Assembly (NCBI GenBank): GCA_019096195.1
Contig: JAGTXK010000039.1
Coordinates: forward strand, 1 to 64,000
Reading direction: 5' to 3'
Length of the DNA: 64,000 nucleotides
Source of the DNA: Boletus sp. NGJ
Lineage: Eukaryota; Basidiomycota; Agaricomycetes; Boletales; Boletaceae
The notes beneath the pieces are model-generated. The model did no database searches, was not told where the DNA came from, and saw nothing but the letters and a program-made list of their open reading frames with translations. Below are positions 33,355 to 46,195 of this stretch, one piece after another (position 1 is the first letter of the stretch; each line of letters opens with the position of its first letter). Made by a program: the position numbers and the translations under genes.

Positions 33355-35890
33355 TTACACAACATCAAATGCCGCGCTCTCCCAACCCACGTGCTTCTTC
33401 TCCTCAGCTACCTTATGCCGCACGCTCTCTTTGAACGTCTGAACCCGCTTCAGACCCTCCTGACCCACCTCCTTGACGTGTTCCGCGACCTTCTTTCCTT
33501 CCTGGAGGACGGCGGACCCCTCGACATGGGGGATCCTCTCCGCCAACGGCTCAGAGTTGTACCCGAGCGGACCACGCTTCTCGCCAGGAAGAATTTGAGG
33601 CTCGGCTCCCAGGGCGATGGTGGGCCCACCTTCACGCCCTTCTTTAACGATGCCGGTTCTGGTTGCCTTCCATCCGGTCAACACACCACCCTCCAGCTTC
33701 CTAAGATGACCGATCTCGCTCCAAACCGAGGCAGCGAAGGATGCTGCGGGGCCAAGACCAGTATCCGCAAACACCTCCGAACGTTTCGAAATATCAAAGG
33801 CAATGGCATCTGTGAAATCGAAGACGCCCCTGATCTGCTCCTCGAGCGTTCGCTCGATCGCATCTCGGAAACGGTGCACGAGCACCGGCCTAAACACAGA
33901 AGCGACGATACGATGGTTAGACTCCTTGATGTCGAACTTGATGTCGTTTGCCAATTTAACGTCCACACGCTCAACCTTGAAGAAGCGCTTGCATCGTTCG
34001 CGTTCAACGAGACCCTCTTCCGTGTTGGGGATTAGCCTAAACTTGAAGTCGACATCGAGGCCCTGAGTAGGAAGGTTGAACTGCATGATACCAGTGAAGT
34101 TATTCGGGCCAACGGTGGACGTTTTATCCTTGTAAAAGAAGGAAACGTCTGTGAGGGAGAGCTGCATGGCTTGGAAACGGATGTGAGTAAGAGTCCCAAA
34201 CGAGGTCTTCGTTGATGCCCGGTTCTTTTCGGGAGCCGTGATTTCGATATCCGTGATATTGCGTATGTATGCATGACCCGGAAGAAGATTGAGGGAGGAT
34301 ATGTCAAGGTTCTCCAGCACAAACTCAACTTTGCGGTCTACATACTCAGTCCTGCACTCCTATCAGCCTACACGATCCTTTCGTCATCAGACAACTTACC
34401 TAGGTATGGGGATGGTCTTCAACACGCTGAGGATACGCTGCGTGTATACATTGAACAAGTCTTGCCAGAACCAAGTAGGTTGCTCCAACGCGAGTTGCAT
34501 ACCAAGTCCTCCGCCGGTAACGATGCTTTTCTCCATGTCCCGAGCAAACCTAGCGTGTGCCTCCCTCACGCGACGCAGGTCAGCGTCATCGGCGATTGCC
34601 TGCTGGAACTCGCGAAGTTCGCGACGGAAGGTCTCAAGGTCTGTCTTCCATTTCTTGGCGGTATCTGAATTGTGGTCGACAAGTTCCCTCCAACGGCGCT
34701 CAAGCTGCTCGCGTTTCGCTTGTGCTTCCTGGCTGCGGGCATAACCTGGAGTTTCGAGACCACTGCGCACGTGAGTGATGAAATCACGAAACCATGCCTC
34801 GAGATCCTCATCCTGTTTGATGTCGACAGCGCAGGCCCGGAGTTTGATACTTAAGTCATCAAGGGATTTCCCACCCGCGAGTCGCTCGCATAGCGTACGA
34901 ATGTTGATGAGGGCGTGGTGCACATGTTTTTCTTCGGTGGGGTCGTCGATGAAGGTACTGAACGACGTAGCTTCGTCAGCGGTAGAGGCCGTGTCAAGCG
35001 TCCGATTCAACCACTTGGAGGCGATATCGAAGAGGGTAGACAAGGCGCACTTGTATTCCTCATCGCTCTGAGCACGATCACAGATCTGTTGCCGGTGTTA
35101 ATCGACAGGGAACTGAAAATGTTTTGTCCTACCTGATAGAAGGCTTCGATTAGTCGTGCGCGCGTTCTCGCAGCCTTGTCTTCCGTAGTGACCTTGACGG
35201 ACTGGCTGACTCCAATGACTTTCAAGCCGGCCTCTTTGACCGTATCCATGGTCTTCTCGAACTTGAACTCGGGGTCTGCCTCCGTGCGATCCTCTTTAGG
35301 CGTCTTGTGTTTAACTCCGAGGGGATCCCTCTCGCCTCGCTGGACCTCACTCTCCAACTCTCTGAGACTCTCCTTGGTGTGAGTAGCCTGAGCCTCAAGT
35401 GCCTCTGCGAGATCAGCCAAGGCGAGCCGCGCAAAGGAAGCAAAGTCGCTAAGGAGGTGGCTTCCCTCGCCGCTGATATTCGCCCAGATGGTCTTGAGGA
35501 GATTGCTCAGAGCGGTGCGGAGGGCTTTCATATCTGCAGACACCTCGTTGACGTCGGCTGCTTCGATGCGGGTCGCAGCCAAATTGCCCTCAGACAAATG
35601 CCAGAGGGTGTCTTGGACCAAATTATCATCTGTGGGGGACGGTAAACGAGGGAGAGAGAAACGAGGATAGGAGATGCACGGTTTTTGTTGGTGCCCAATT
35701 GCCTGTATGCGGCGAGTACATCAGCGAGGCTGCGGGCAATGACTTGGCCCGGTTGGGAGAGATTGTCGACATGGGGTGAATTAAAGGGAATGATGTTGAG
35801 GAGAGCCCAGTCAATGATGGCATTGAGCTGGGATTGGCTGGGAAGCTTGCCAGCATCGAGAGCTGCGATAACAGAAGATGTCTCGTCCAT
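33355..35890 (-). CDS. HAM1-like protein (DUF5923/DUF4449 type)
   Basis: Long protein of a fungal-specific family whose N- and C-terminal parts are known as HAM1-like domains; the precise biochemical role is not settled. It starts MDETSSVIAALDAGKLPSQS at 35890 and continues with LNAIIDWALLNIIPF. The middle is helical and highly charged (KKWKTDLETFRRELREFQQA). The C-terminal half has a beta-rich, possibly lipid-binding-like domain: ENLDISSLNLLPGHAYIRNI, THIRFQAMQLSLTDVSFFYK and GLDVDFKFRLIPN. It ends with a basic helical tail and a stop after SAAFDVV. There are few introns (near 35640, 35100 and 34350). The gene lies between the crinkler gene and the small HMG gene, all on the minus strand. 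Confidence 0.85.
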
Positions 35891-36063
35891 GGTTGAGAGA
35901 GAGAGAAGAATGCCGGACGAGACAGAGGGTCAGCTTAAGCTTAAATACTTGGATGCGCCTCAGCACAACGTCATCGTCATCATTCTGGATAGGAGAACCT
36001 TCCAAGTTTGGAAAAGAATACGACGCGTGTCACGTGACAAACAAAGGGTCTCGATTAAGCGTG

Positions 36064-36682
36064 TCAATAGCTGTACCTACGGGCGCATGGCTCGAGCATG
36101 GGGGAATACAGTAACGAATAAAAATAGTGGCTCTTTACAAGACAAAACAAAAAAGTCAGCAGGTGGTCGTCAGAAAGGAACGAATTGTACCATTCACTCT
36201 CCTCGCCCGATTGTTCCGCGTCACTCGACTTGGATGGTGCCTTCTTGGTTGTCTTGGCCTTGGGTGCCGACTTATTGGCCTTGGGTTTTCTAGATTTTGG
36301 CTCCTTTCCGCGATTGGGGTTTTCTGGAGCATCTCTCCACAACGCACCAATCTGGTGCGCACGTGAGAGAGATAGAGGTGGATATATGCACACATACCTC
36401 GACCATGGCTTCTTTGATTGGTACGCCGGGATTGTTCTCCTTCCACTCTTTCATCTTGGCCTGAACAAAAAGGTTATATGCTGAAGGGGCCCGCTTGGGC
36501 TTGTTCTCTTTGTCTACACGTCTGTCCAGCCACATGCACGTCGAAACATGTGTACACTCACCTTGTTTGACGGTCTTGGCATTCGCGCGTTTGGTGGCTG
36601 TCTTGGTAGATGTAACTAGATACAGGTGAGGCTGGTTCTATCAGCTGCAGGAGAAGAACAGACCTGTTGTGGTTTTGGCCAT
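36064..36682 (-). CDS. Small HMG-box/YABBY-like protein
   Basis: Four exons. The start at 36682 gives MAKTTT; two small introns join VTSTKTATKRANAKTVKQ to DKENKPKRAPSAYNLFVQ. A third intron links IKEAMVE to IGALWRDAPENP. The joined block KRAPSAYNLF...W...APENP is the pattern of fungal HMG-box/YABBY-like proteins, which bind DNA with little sequence preference. A lysine- and serine-rich tail follows (KAKTTKKAPSKSSDAEQ), as is common for chromatin proteins. The frame runs on to 36064, but the last 40 or so hydrophobic residues look unlike the rest; the real stop might lie in another exon. Length is about 140 residues. Confidence 0.75.
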
Positions 36683-36886
36683 GGTGGAGTAGTGTATGTA
36701 TGTAAGTAGTGGCGCGCGCTGTCTGTTTATGGGTCGTGTATGGATCACGTGCTGTGGTCGTGGAAAATGCCGACGGGGTTAGCCGAATGTTATTTCAACT
36801 TCAACTGTCAACCGCTTCCATCTTTGTCCTTCTTCACCCGCGGTACCGCCTCACTTTAATTTATCAGCATCACTATTTAGGTTATA

Positions 36887-38156
36887 ATGTCCCCTTCCGC
36901 TCTTTCTGCACTACTGGCCGTCGCCGCTGCCTCCGTCGTACTTGCTCAGCCCGATCCCGCTGCCCCCACCCCACTTTACAGCAAGCACTATGCCTATCCT
37001 AGTGGAATCGTGCGTCCATCTTTCATCCCGTTGTCCCTGGTACTCACCCGTCGATTAGCCTTATCAAGTCGATTACAACACCGCCGCCATCCGAGGCCCT
37101 CAAGTCGGATACAACATCTGCAACTCCACAACCGATAACCAGCAATCGATGTGCCAGACGTCCTTCGCCAATCACATAGATGGTACATTAATGTTTACAT
37201 CTGTTGACCATTCATTGACTGCCATTGAGATTTCTGCTTATGGGCACCCCCCAAGCCGAACTCAACCATCGGTGACAGTGAAGGCCAGGAAGTTGCCTGG
37301 TGCACCAAGCGTGGCCATGGTACCCGTCTCATTCCCGACGGAGCTCTCAAGGGTGTCCAAGTCGTCAAGACCCCGAACTATATACAGTTTGTCGGTTTCA
37401 TCGACCAGGTACAGATCAACATAGCCCCCAATGATTATGGAGGAGAGCTTGACCCGCACGGTGCTGACATGGTCGGTTTGTTTTCCTTTAGTTGACACTC
37501 TCTCATGTGTCGTTTAGCGTGGTAACCCTCTTGGCGCTCTCATGTATTCGAACGCCTTCCCTAGTAATAATGGCAATAACAACAGCTACCAACAGGTTAG
37601 CGACTGGACGAAGTGGGTTCCTTTTTGTTATTGCTAGTTTGAGCATATACTGACCCAGGTCAGCTTTATGGGTGGCGATGCCTTCTGTATGAAGATCTGT
37701 GATCCTAATGGCCATAACCAGGGTCAGCTTTGCCAGAATATTTATGATCGGCTTGGGTGTGAGTTCAATGCCCCGAACAACGCCAAGAACGGCACGTTTG
37801 AGGTTTGTGAGGGCGAAGACGCGATTCCTCCCGGTGTCTATGTCTCGGCTGGTCAAACCTTGACTTACTTCCAGCCTCCCGAGTCGTTGGGCCCCATCAC
37901 CACTGTCCCATATGCGCCCATCGCGCCTGCCTCGTCCAACTGCGTTACCTACCATTCAACCGACCTGTACGCACACCTGCCTACTCCTACTAGTGGCGCA
38001 GCAAGCACTGCCATCAACCTGGGCAACTCGCATGGTGCTACACGCTCGTCATCTGCCGGTGCTGCTGCGTCGACGTCTAACGGAGCATCGGCTGTCGGCA
38101 TCTCGTCTGTTGCTACGGTCGCCGGCGTTGTGTTTGCGATGGTCTTCTTGTCATGA
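36887..38156 (+). CDS. Secreted GPI-type glycoprotein (macrophage-activating glycoprotein-like)
   Basis: Starts MSPSALSALLAVAAASVVLA, a clear signal peptide, followed by QPDPAAPTPLYSKHYAYPSG. Cysteine-containing extracellular blocks follow: VGYNICNSTTDNQQSMCQTS, EVAWCTKRGHGTRLIP, FVGFIDQVQINI, AFCMKICDPNGHNQGQLC and DRLGCEFNAP. Predicted N-glycosylation sites are frequent. The C terminus is Ser/Thr/Ala-rich and ends in a hydrophobic segment (SSVATVAGVVFAMVFLS), typical of GPI-anchor addition. The family is common in basidiomycetes and often annotated as macrophage-activating glycoprotein; its natural role is probably at the cell wall. Five or so short introns. The stop is at 38154-38156. Confidence 0.85.
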
Positions 38157-38517
38157 TTCCAAATAGCATGTGGTTGGTGAGGACATTTTTTGCATGGACG
38201 GAGATACCATTGCGTTACGATACGGACCCAAACATAATTTCGGACTTTTGGATACATTATGGACTTGTCTTTTCGGTTATTTGGATTGAATAGTCTACAA
38301 CCTCATTATTCCAATGGTGATTCTAAGCAAATGGACAAGCGATGTACCTGAGGGTCAATACTTCAATATTAACAACGTCTACGATGATTGAGCATGCAGC
38401 CTGTGCGCCGTCCTAAGTTATATCTGGTGGGGGGATATGACAAGCGGGTGATGCAATGACTCGGACAAAGCCCTGATCAGCTCGGAACTTCTACTAAATA
38501 AAAATGTACTTCCCGTC
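38157..38517. other. Intergenic, 3' flank of the glycoprotein gene
   Basis: No gene is supported. It leads into the left subterminal repeats of the Plavaka-like element. Confidence 0.35.
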
Positions 38518-38521
38518 GATA

Positions 38522-38595
38522 CAGTACTGAAATCTAACATTCAATGTACTGAAATTTCAGTACGACGAGTACTGAATGTGACATTTTTTCAGTAC
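38522..38595. repeat. Left subterminal GTACTGAA repeat cluster
   Basis: Within about 75 bp occur CAGTACTGAAAT (38522), TGTACTGAAATTTCAGTA (38545, an inverted pair), GAGTACTGAATG and TTCAGTAC (38588). Copies lie in both orientations. Confidence 0.75.
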
Positions 38596-39067
38596 GAACA
38601 CCATTTAATTCCAGTTTTTCGCTCGTTGTTTTTCACCCCTCTGAGCACTGTTTTCCAACGTAAATTCGAGTGGTTTTCATCCTTCGTAGTCCCGAAATTC
38701 ACCTGTAACACCCATCACTTTCTAGACAGTTGTCAGGGAACACATAGACATTGACTTGGAACACATGGATTTACACCGTTGGAGTACAGGAGTGGTGGCT
38801 AGAGTTAGGGCTACTTAAGCTATCGGGGGGATGACCGAGAGGCACAGGCAAGTCTGAGTCTGCAACCCGATTCGAGGCTTGGTGATTTGCAAAGTCTGAT
38901 ATCTGAGTCGTCAGTTTCTGTTCCAGTGTTACTGATTCTTTTCGCCATTCTAGAAGGCAGGATAATGTTAGTGTTACTCGTCTACATGGTAGAAATGCTA
39001 AGTCACGTTAGCCACCTTCGAAGAGGCTAACCGGTTGCTGCGCCGAGTTGCTGGCGGCTGTTACATC

Positions 39068-41903
39068 TTAGAATGACCCAACGGATGAAACAGTAGCCTT
39101 CTGGCTCACCTTCGTAGAGGTAGATGCAGCCAAGTGGGGCGAATGAGGTACAGGAGACAGTGGCGACATCGAAGGCACAGCAGGTTGTCTGGCATGAGAA
39201 TTTGATGATGCCCCGGGAGCGGGATGTCTTGTTTCTGAGTACATGGCTGAGGATGAGATTGGAGCTGGCGTGGTGAAGGTCCGCTTTTGGAACTTCGGCG
39301 GTGGGCATACACCATCCAGGTCACCACCATCCGAATGATCCAATATACCTGTGCCGATTCCAGGCTGTCGTCTGAGTCCCACGCGCTTTCGATCCAAGTT
39401 GTAGCTACAGATAGCATGGATATCGGGATCGTCGTCTGCAGGCTCCGGTTGTAGTTGCTTTCCAGTCACAGTGCTCTGCTGGAGGATGCCAAATGCATCC
39501 TCCAAACTGACGTCAAGCTCCTGTGAAATGGTGTGAACGGCGACAAATGGGATAAGAAACTGTTCGGTAAACTGAAGGAAAGAAAGGGGTTCAATGTCGA
39601 TCATCTCAGGCCTGCTAACCGTGCCAAACATTGCCATCAGGGTTTGATGGATCACATATTGGCCTTTATAGCCATAACTATGCATCGAGTGAGGGACACA
39701 GGTTGTTGGATGAAAATCGAAAGTGACGCACTATCCGGTGTATACCAGGGGATCAAACCCATACTCCCTGAGCTTTTGTAGACTTGCTGATGCGAATTTG
39801 TCCAACCTTCCTGGTCCAAAGGAGCTTGCGACACGAGCCAGAAATGTCGTCCAGATGAAATGTGACTTGCGCCTAGACGGGTCAAGTAATAGGTTGCCAA
39901 GGACTACCTCAAGTGTCCATGCAGACTTCGCCAGGGCCATGAAGTTGACCACCGTCGGCCAGCCTCTTTCCTCGGCGGCTTCACGAACTGTAGACAGGTT
40001 GAGGGCACGACTGATCGTGGAACACATGTACAGTTCCAGTCGAGTTAATTCAACATTGAGGCGTCGCAAAGTGGTTTGATCGGAGATAGTCGTGCGTCTT
40101 TTCTCCACAAGTCTCTTCTTCCGAGCAAGTAGGGACATATAACGGTCTATGAGGTTCCGTAACTCCGGCGGTTGCTCTGGTAGTGACGGAAGTGGGTCTG
40201 AACACGAATCTTGATTCGGACAGACACCAAGGCTTGGATGCCAAGGCTGCACTTCGGCTTGGTAGTCGTCAGGAGGAGCTAGCTGGTCCTCTTTATCATA
40301 CCCATTTGCATTTGAATCCTCTCTAGCATATATCTATAAAGACAGACTCGGATAAGCATGAACATACATGGGTTGGGTTGAAATGATACCGAGGGACCAG
40401 TAGGCAACGGAGTCCACTGCCGCAATCGTCTTTGAGGCTCCTCAGTAGGAACACCATTTTCATTCGCATCTGAGCCCTGCTCAGCACGTTCCTGCAGTGA
40501 TTGGTTAGTGTGTGCCACATGAATTATATTGGGACAATACTGAGGGATGGAACGGAGTCCACTGTCGCAAACGTTTCCAGGGCAGGGTATCTTGCTCAGG
40601 CTCGTCATCAGACATGACTGGGTTGATGGTTCGGCTTGGTGTGACCTTGTTGACATGGACAGTTAGCGTAAACGCCTGATTGAAAACAAGCTTACTTGAC
40701 GGGACTGAACATTGTTACTGTGGAAATGATTACTTTCCTGAATCTCCCTTGTTTGCTGATGGTTTGGTTGTCCAGACCTTGCCCCAGGTCGCACACCACT
40801 TGACAATCGAAATTCTTTCGTGCCACTCTGAGTATTTCGCACCTGTGTCTCTCTGACGACGTGAGTGGTCGATTTTGAGGAAGACCTATTCTTGCTGTTG
40901 GTTGCTTTCTTATCTGCCTTCGCTATAGTTACTTCTTCCGCAAGTTGCGCTGGATTCTGGGACGATTCCTCAAATACAAATACATACAGTATGAACACGA
41001 CAGTACACCACTTACCCCACTGGTAGCAGGCACCTGTCTGCGTTCTAACACTTTCCTGATTGGCTGTCGTTGAAAAGTCCGGATTGTGGATATGTGCTGG
41101 GCGTTCTTGGGCTTGAAGTTGGTCCCTTGAGGCTTGTTTGCACGTCCTTCAGTCTAAAGCAGATACAAAGTAGAGTATATGCATCAAATATGATCAGATA
41201 TCGTACCATCTCCATCCCACTGGCACTTTCCGACTCGTCTATGCTGTCCCTTTCACCAGAGAATTCCATTTCCCGTTCTTTCTGTCTCTTGTATTCATTG
41301 TGGTTTTTCAAGAACTGCATTAGAATGCATTCGACTGGCCATCCATCCTTAAACTTCGCAAGAAAGGGAATTTGCTGCATTGCCTAGGAAATTTCGTTTG
41401 AGCACAGTGACCAAACAAAGTGCGTATATGCAGACATACCAAGTTCGTAATAAAGGCCATTTTGAGTTTTGATTGCTCCGAGAACGTTTGACTAAGAATG
41501 AGGCCGTTCTCACTTGCAAGTTCGATTACCTCTCGCTTGTGGGAATGAATGATAAGTAATAGAACAGAGGTATGTGCAAATTCAAACCTTTAACTTGTTA
41601 TACAGGGGTTTGTTGTCACCGATGCCCATTATGCGCTGTAAGTTGAATGACTTCCGCCCAACAGAGCCACGTGGACGAGGAATGGCATCAGTGGACTGGC
41701 AGATGCGTAGACGCTCACCAGCCTCCTTCGTACCTATTGTTTGATGATAAAGTTAGTCAGTAGAGTCAATTTGAATAATGCATTCACTGAGACCTACGGA
41801 GTGCTGCTTCAACTTGACGGTGGTTTTCATGAACATGACGCTCCATCTGCTTTAGTTGCTTGTTTGCAGATATATTGTGAGTTTTGTAGTTGTTTCGTGC
41901 CAT
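39068..41903 (-). CDS. Companion gene of the Plavaka-like transposon
   Basis: Starts MARNNYKTHNISANKQLKQM at 41903, only 135 bp from the transposase start and divergent from it. Exons separated by short introns give TKEAGERLRICQST, SFNLQRIMGIGDNKPLYNKL, LASENGLILSQTFSEQSKLK and IPFLAKFKDGWPVECILMQF. A long polar, disordered centre (Gln, Ser, Thr, Lys rich) follows. The C-terminal half has a folded-looking block: PPELRNLIDRYMSLLARKKR, LNVELTRLELYMCSTISRAL and NFMALAKSAWTLEVVLGNLL. The last exons read FGTVSRPEMIDIEPLSFLQF and end in a Ser/Pro-rich tail. I recognise no domain. Position suggests a transposition accessory or DNA-binding protein, by analogy with TnpA-like partners of CACTA elements; this is inference. 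Confidence 0.6.
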
Positions 41904-42038
41904 TGTGTTGGTAGTATAAAAACTGGGGGGGATCTAGGGAGCACAGTGGAATGAGCAAGTGGAACAAGCAAGGGATCGATCAGTGAGAGTTTCGGAGCAA
42001 GCTTCCGAGTTCCGAATCAGTTTCTGTCGCAACGTACC

Positions 42039-45000
42039 ATGCCCAGTCGCAAGAAGAAATATTGTCGATGTTCACCAGCTTGCAAGGCAAAGAAGAAAGC
42101 AGTTAGTTATCGGACTCGTCTTCGCCATTATAAACGAGCAAACTATGAGGATATCTCCTGCTCAGTCACTCCGACCGAATCTGATCTCAATGATGATGGA
42201 TCGGACTCACCACCGCACGGACCAGGTCCAAATCAGCATGGTCCTGACGATGCTATGGATGTTGATGAAGCCAGCCAACCTTCTAATTTGGAGTCCCATC
42301 CACTCAAAGGCTTTGATGTTACTTCAGGCTCTTCGCCCTCAAATTGTTCAGATTGTTCTATATCTAGTGGAGGAGAACACAACTGTGACTTGGAATCGGA
42401 GAACGAGACGAATTACCCAATGAACCTTGTGTATCAAGAGTTTGATGAATATACTCCCATCCCAGATCCTGTGACAGGCGATGTGGAGACAAAGCAGCAT
42501 GACCTACGTACGTCAAAATGAATAGGTACCTCTAGCGCAAAGACTCACCACTAAGTTCAGGAGATGTCTTGTTGAATGAGCGAGACCGGGACAATCTCCG
42601 AGCTTTCAACTTGCGTGTAAATGGAAATCTCTCCCAAAAAAACTTCTCGCAGATGCGACATGCATTTGCACACAAGTTTAGAACTTGATTCATCATACCT
42701 TGTGGAAAATAGGCTTGAAATGCTGACAGGGATGACTCCAAAACTCTTCGACTGCTGTATCAATTCATGTATGGCATTCACCGCCTCCTATGCCTATCTA
42801 GATCACTGCTCGTACTGCAACGAACCACGTTACCGCTCACCAGACAACTATCCTCGTCGCCAATTTTCTTATATTTCCCTGGCTGCACAACTTGAAGGTC
42901 TTTTCCATGATCCAAATACCGTCAAGACTCTGCTATACCGCCATCATTATTCAACATCTACACACTCTAATCAGATATCTGATGTGTTCGATGGGGACAT
43001 ATATCACAAACTCTGCAGTACCCATGTTATCATTGATGGCGTCGAACAACCATACCATTTCTTCTCCCATCCAAATGATATAGCCTTTTCCCTTGCTGCC
43101 GATAGCTATCTTCTCTTTGGTCGTCAGCGCAAAGGACCATCTGCAACACCAATACTTGTTCAGATCTATAATCTCCCTCCAAGCATTCGGACTCGACTTG
43201 CAAACCTTATCTGTATTGGTGTCATTCCTGGCCCATCTTCGCCAAAGGACATCGCCTCCTTCCTAGTCCCCTTTGAGGACGATTGTGTTAAGCTGGCAAA
43301 AGGCATCATCAGCTATGACTCATTAACTCGCTCCATGTTTCCACTGCATGCCTACAAGATCTTTGAGCTTGGAGATATTGTTGCTATTGAGAAATTATTG
43401 GATATCCATGGCCATAACGCATTTTGCCCCTGCCGATCATGTCTCATTACTGGCGTGCGGAACTCCACTCAGAGAAAAACCAATTACTATGTTCCACTTA
43501 CAACACCAAGCCCACATTCCCGACCCCACTTTGTTGGAGATGCTCTTCCTCTTCGCACACATACACACTTCCATGAGACTCGGATTCAGATTCAGAACGC
43601 CACCTTGGAAAAGTCTCGGGAGATGATTGGTAAGGAAACAGGGCTTCGGGTCAAAAAAATTGACATACCATCACGCCATCGAGTCAACTCAATTGACTTG
43701 GCAAGATCATATCCTTGGGAATGGATGCATCTATTTCTTGAGAACATAATTCCTACTCTCGTTAAGCACTGGATGGGCACCTTCAAAGGATTAGGAACAG
43801 GAAAGGAGGACTACCAGATTGAAGATCACATTTGGGAGAAGATCGGCGAGGAGACTGCTAGTTCAACTCGGACAATACCCTCAGCATTCGTACGAGCATT
43901 AGGAAATATAAAGGAAAGCCAGGCTTACTTCACTGCTGAATCTTGGGGGTTTTGGTTTGTCCACCTCGCTCCAGGGCTGCTTCGCGGACGATTCAAGAAG
44001 GAAAAGTACTACCGTCATATGTGTGATCTTATCACAATCATGAAAACCACTCTTCAGTTCTCAATTCATCGCCAGAATCTTGAAGACTTACGAAGGTGCA
44101 TTATTAACTGGGTGGTCCGCTATGAGCAGTGAGTCTATGTATGTTCAAACATAGTAGGATTCTCACAAAAAGATGACCCAGATACTACTATCAACATAAA
44201 GAGGATCGCCTTTCTGCATGTACCTTACCTATCCATGGACTCCTTCATCTTGCCGACGATATCGCAGCATGTGGTCCATCATGGGCCACATGGACATTTT
44301 TTCTTGAGCGCTACTGCGGTACCCTTAAATCAGCATTGAGGTCAAAGCGGCACCCATGGGGGAATCTCAACAGACGAATTTTACATCTCACTTACCTTCA
44401 GCAGATGCGCACCCGGTACAATGTCTCCGAGGAACTACCATCGTCACAGTATGATATGGATGGGGTATCTTCAGACGAGGAACCTGTGAACAGGATTCAG
44501 GACTGTATGTGATTTCGTAGGAATATTAGCAGGAAATTAACTTCCCTCAGATGCACAATATGTCCTTTGTAATCCAAGGCTGCTAGCTTATGAGCCAAAT
44601 ATTGAGGAAAGAAGAATGGTCGCTGAGTATTTGAAACAGGTCATCGGTGGTCGGATTCCAGAGATAATCAAACACCTACCGAGCATTATGCCACTCTGGG
44701 GCAAGGTTCGGATTCGTTCTGGCGGCAACATGATCCGGACTAGTTTTGCTGAAAGGCGACAGAGAGGTATGATCCGGGAATCCTCGTATGTCCGGGTAAG
44801 TGGTTCACAGATTAGGAAGAATAGAACAGGGCTTACTGGCACAACATACAGTATGAAGTCCAATATGAAGAGGGCCTGAAACATATAGGTTATGGGCGCA
44901 TCGAAAGAATTCTTGTTTGCGACCTACCAGAAGCTCGGATTTTCCGGACACTTGCTAGAAGGACAATTGTGATCGCACTTTTGACTCCAAGTCAGACAAA

Positions 45001-45307
45001 TGGAAAGGACGCTACAAAAGAACTCACCAGTTACACTCGAAAACTCGCCACTATCGCAACTGACCTTCGAAACATTCAATCTGTTGTGGGCCGGTTTCAG
45101 ACTCGAGGGGAGTGGGTCATCATCGACCGTGGTGGAGAGTATGCAAGTCCTGCTTGCCAAGACACAGACTCAGATGGCGAAGATTTTTGACATCCTCTGT
45201 ACATACTTGTATGCAGGCTTGATCCTGGTGTTCACGGGACCTATCCCATCGTTTCTGGCGCTGTCAATAACCATTGGGTGGACCGGATTGACCTCAACGA
45301 CCTCTGA
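42039..45307 (+). CDS. Tnp2-family transposase (Plavaka/CACTA type)
   Basis: Catalyses cut-and-paste movement of the element. Starts MPSRKKKYCRCSPACKAKKK at 42039, a basic zinc-binding-like N terminus, then an acidic region. After an intron at about 42511-42558 come FNLRVNGNLSQKNFSQMRHA and, across a 43-bp intron, LEMLTGMTPKLFDCCINSC and YLDHCSYCNEPRY, the usual Cys pattern of fungal Tnp2 proteins. The body contains FSHPNDIAFSLAADSYLLFG, CIGVIPGPSSPKDIASFLVP, GDIVAIEKLLDIHGHNAFCP and CRSCLITGV. C-terminal exons give LPIHGLLHLADDIAACGPSW, WTFFLERYCGTLKSALRSK and finally DPGVHGTYPIVSGAVNNHWV with a stop at 45305-45307. The reading frame appears unbroken once introns are removed. Confidence 0.85.
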
Positions 45308-45729
45308 CTTCACCTGCTCGGTCATTCCACCTCCTGGCTCTCCATGTCGACGTAGCGCACTCGTTTCGATGATGCGCTGCATTCCATCACTAGTGGTACG
45401 TTCAGGGGTGTTATGAGGACCAGTGTGTTGAGTGATCGTGTTTTTGCAATTTTCGGGCCTGTTGCTTGCGAAGACCCCAACCTATCATTGTACAGCACAT
45501 CATAGCATACTTTCCATCTCATGTTAGTACCAAAAATGATGTATTTAATTGTAATACTCACAATGTCCTCGATGTGCTGCATCACATCGGGGAGCAAGTC
45601 TTCACCCCAATTCGAGCGGATGTGGTTCAGTTTCTGGGCAGGGTCAAGTACTAGTAGACCGTTTGTAGCGATACCCCGAGTCAACAAACTCCGCTGCCAT
45701 CAGCCACCTGAGCTGCGGCCTAGGGGCCC

Positions 45730-45839
45730 GGCCCGGCCCCACAATAAGCTGAGCCGAGCCATAAGCCACTATGGGCCGACCCAATAGGCCCGGCCTCTAA
45801 GGGCCTGGCCAGGCTTGGCCCTGGCTTTGGGGCCGGGCC
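45730..45839. repeat. GC-rich foldback repeat
   Basis: A 12-bp perfect inverted repeat, GGCCCGGCCCCA at 45730-45741 and its reverse complement at 45828-45839, encloses 86 bp full of GGCC and GGCCCGG blocks. It is far more GC-rich than its surroundings and lies after the transposase stop, inside the right part of the element. It may be a small nested non-autonomous element or a structured end sequence. Confidence 0.6.
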
Positions 45840-46030
45840 TGAACAACACTAGTAGCGGGAGTTGCCATGGATGTGGCGCGTTGTCATTACCACGTGATGC
45901 ACTATGATACGGGAAGGATGTCAACGGACCACGATTTGTTCTTCGATGTCCCTTCGAGGCATAGCCTGGAGAGGGCAATGAGTCACAGCTTGTATGCAAA
46001 TGAGTGTTTAACTTCATGCCCAGCTTCGAG

Positions 46031-46195
46031 TGTACTGAATTTGAGTGCATTTGCTTTGTACTGAAATTAATTCCTTCGACTATTCAGTACTTGCGATACT
46101 GAATTTGGGGTTTACTCATTTGTACTGAAATTAATTCCACGAATTTTCAGCCGTGGTGATGCTGGATTTGGTCCTTCAGTACCTAAAGTACTGCT
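46031..46195. repeat. Right subterminal GTACTGAA repeat cluster
   Basis: An 18-bp direct repeat, TGTACTGAAATTAATTCC, occurs at 46057-46074 and 46121-46138. Further copies of GTACTGAAT or TTCAGTAC lie at 46032, 46083, about 46097, 46175 and about 46188. The motif matches the left cluster. Confidence 0.8.

Noticed and set aside
45322-45687. Minus-strand frame of 121 codons after the transposase
   Set aside because: Part of it overlaps the 3' end of the transposon in antisense and it shows no motif. The sequence just left of it is better read as the last plus-strand transposase exon.
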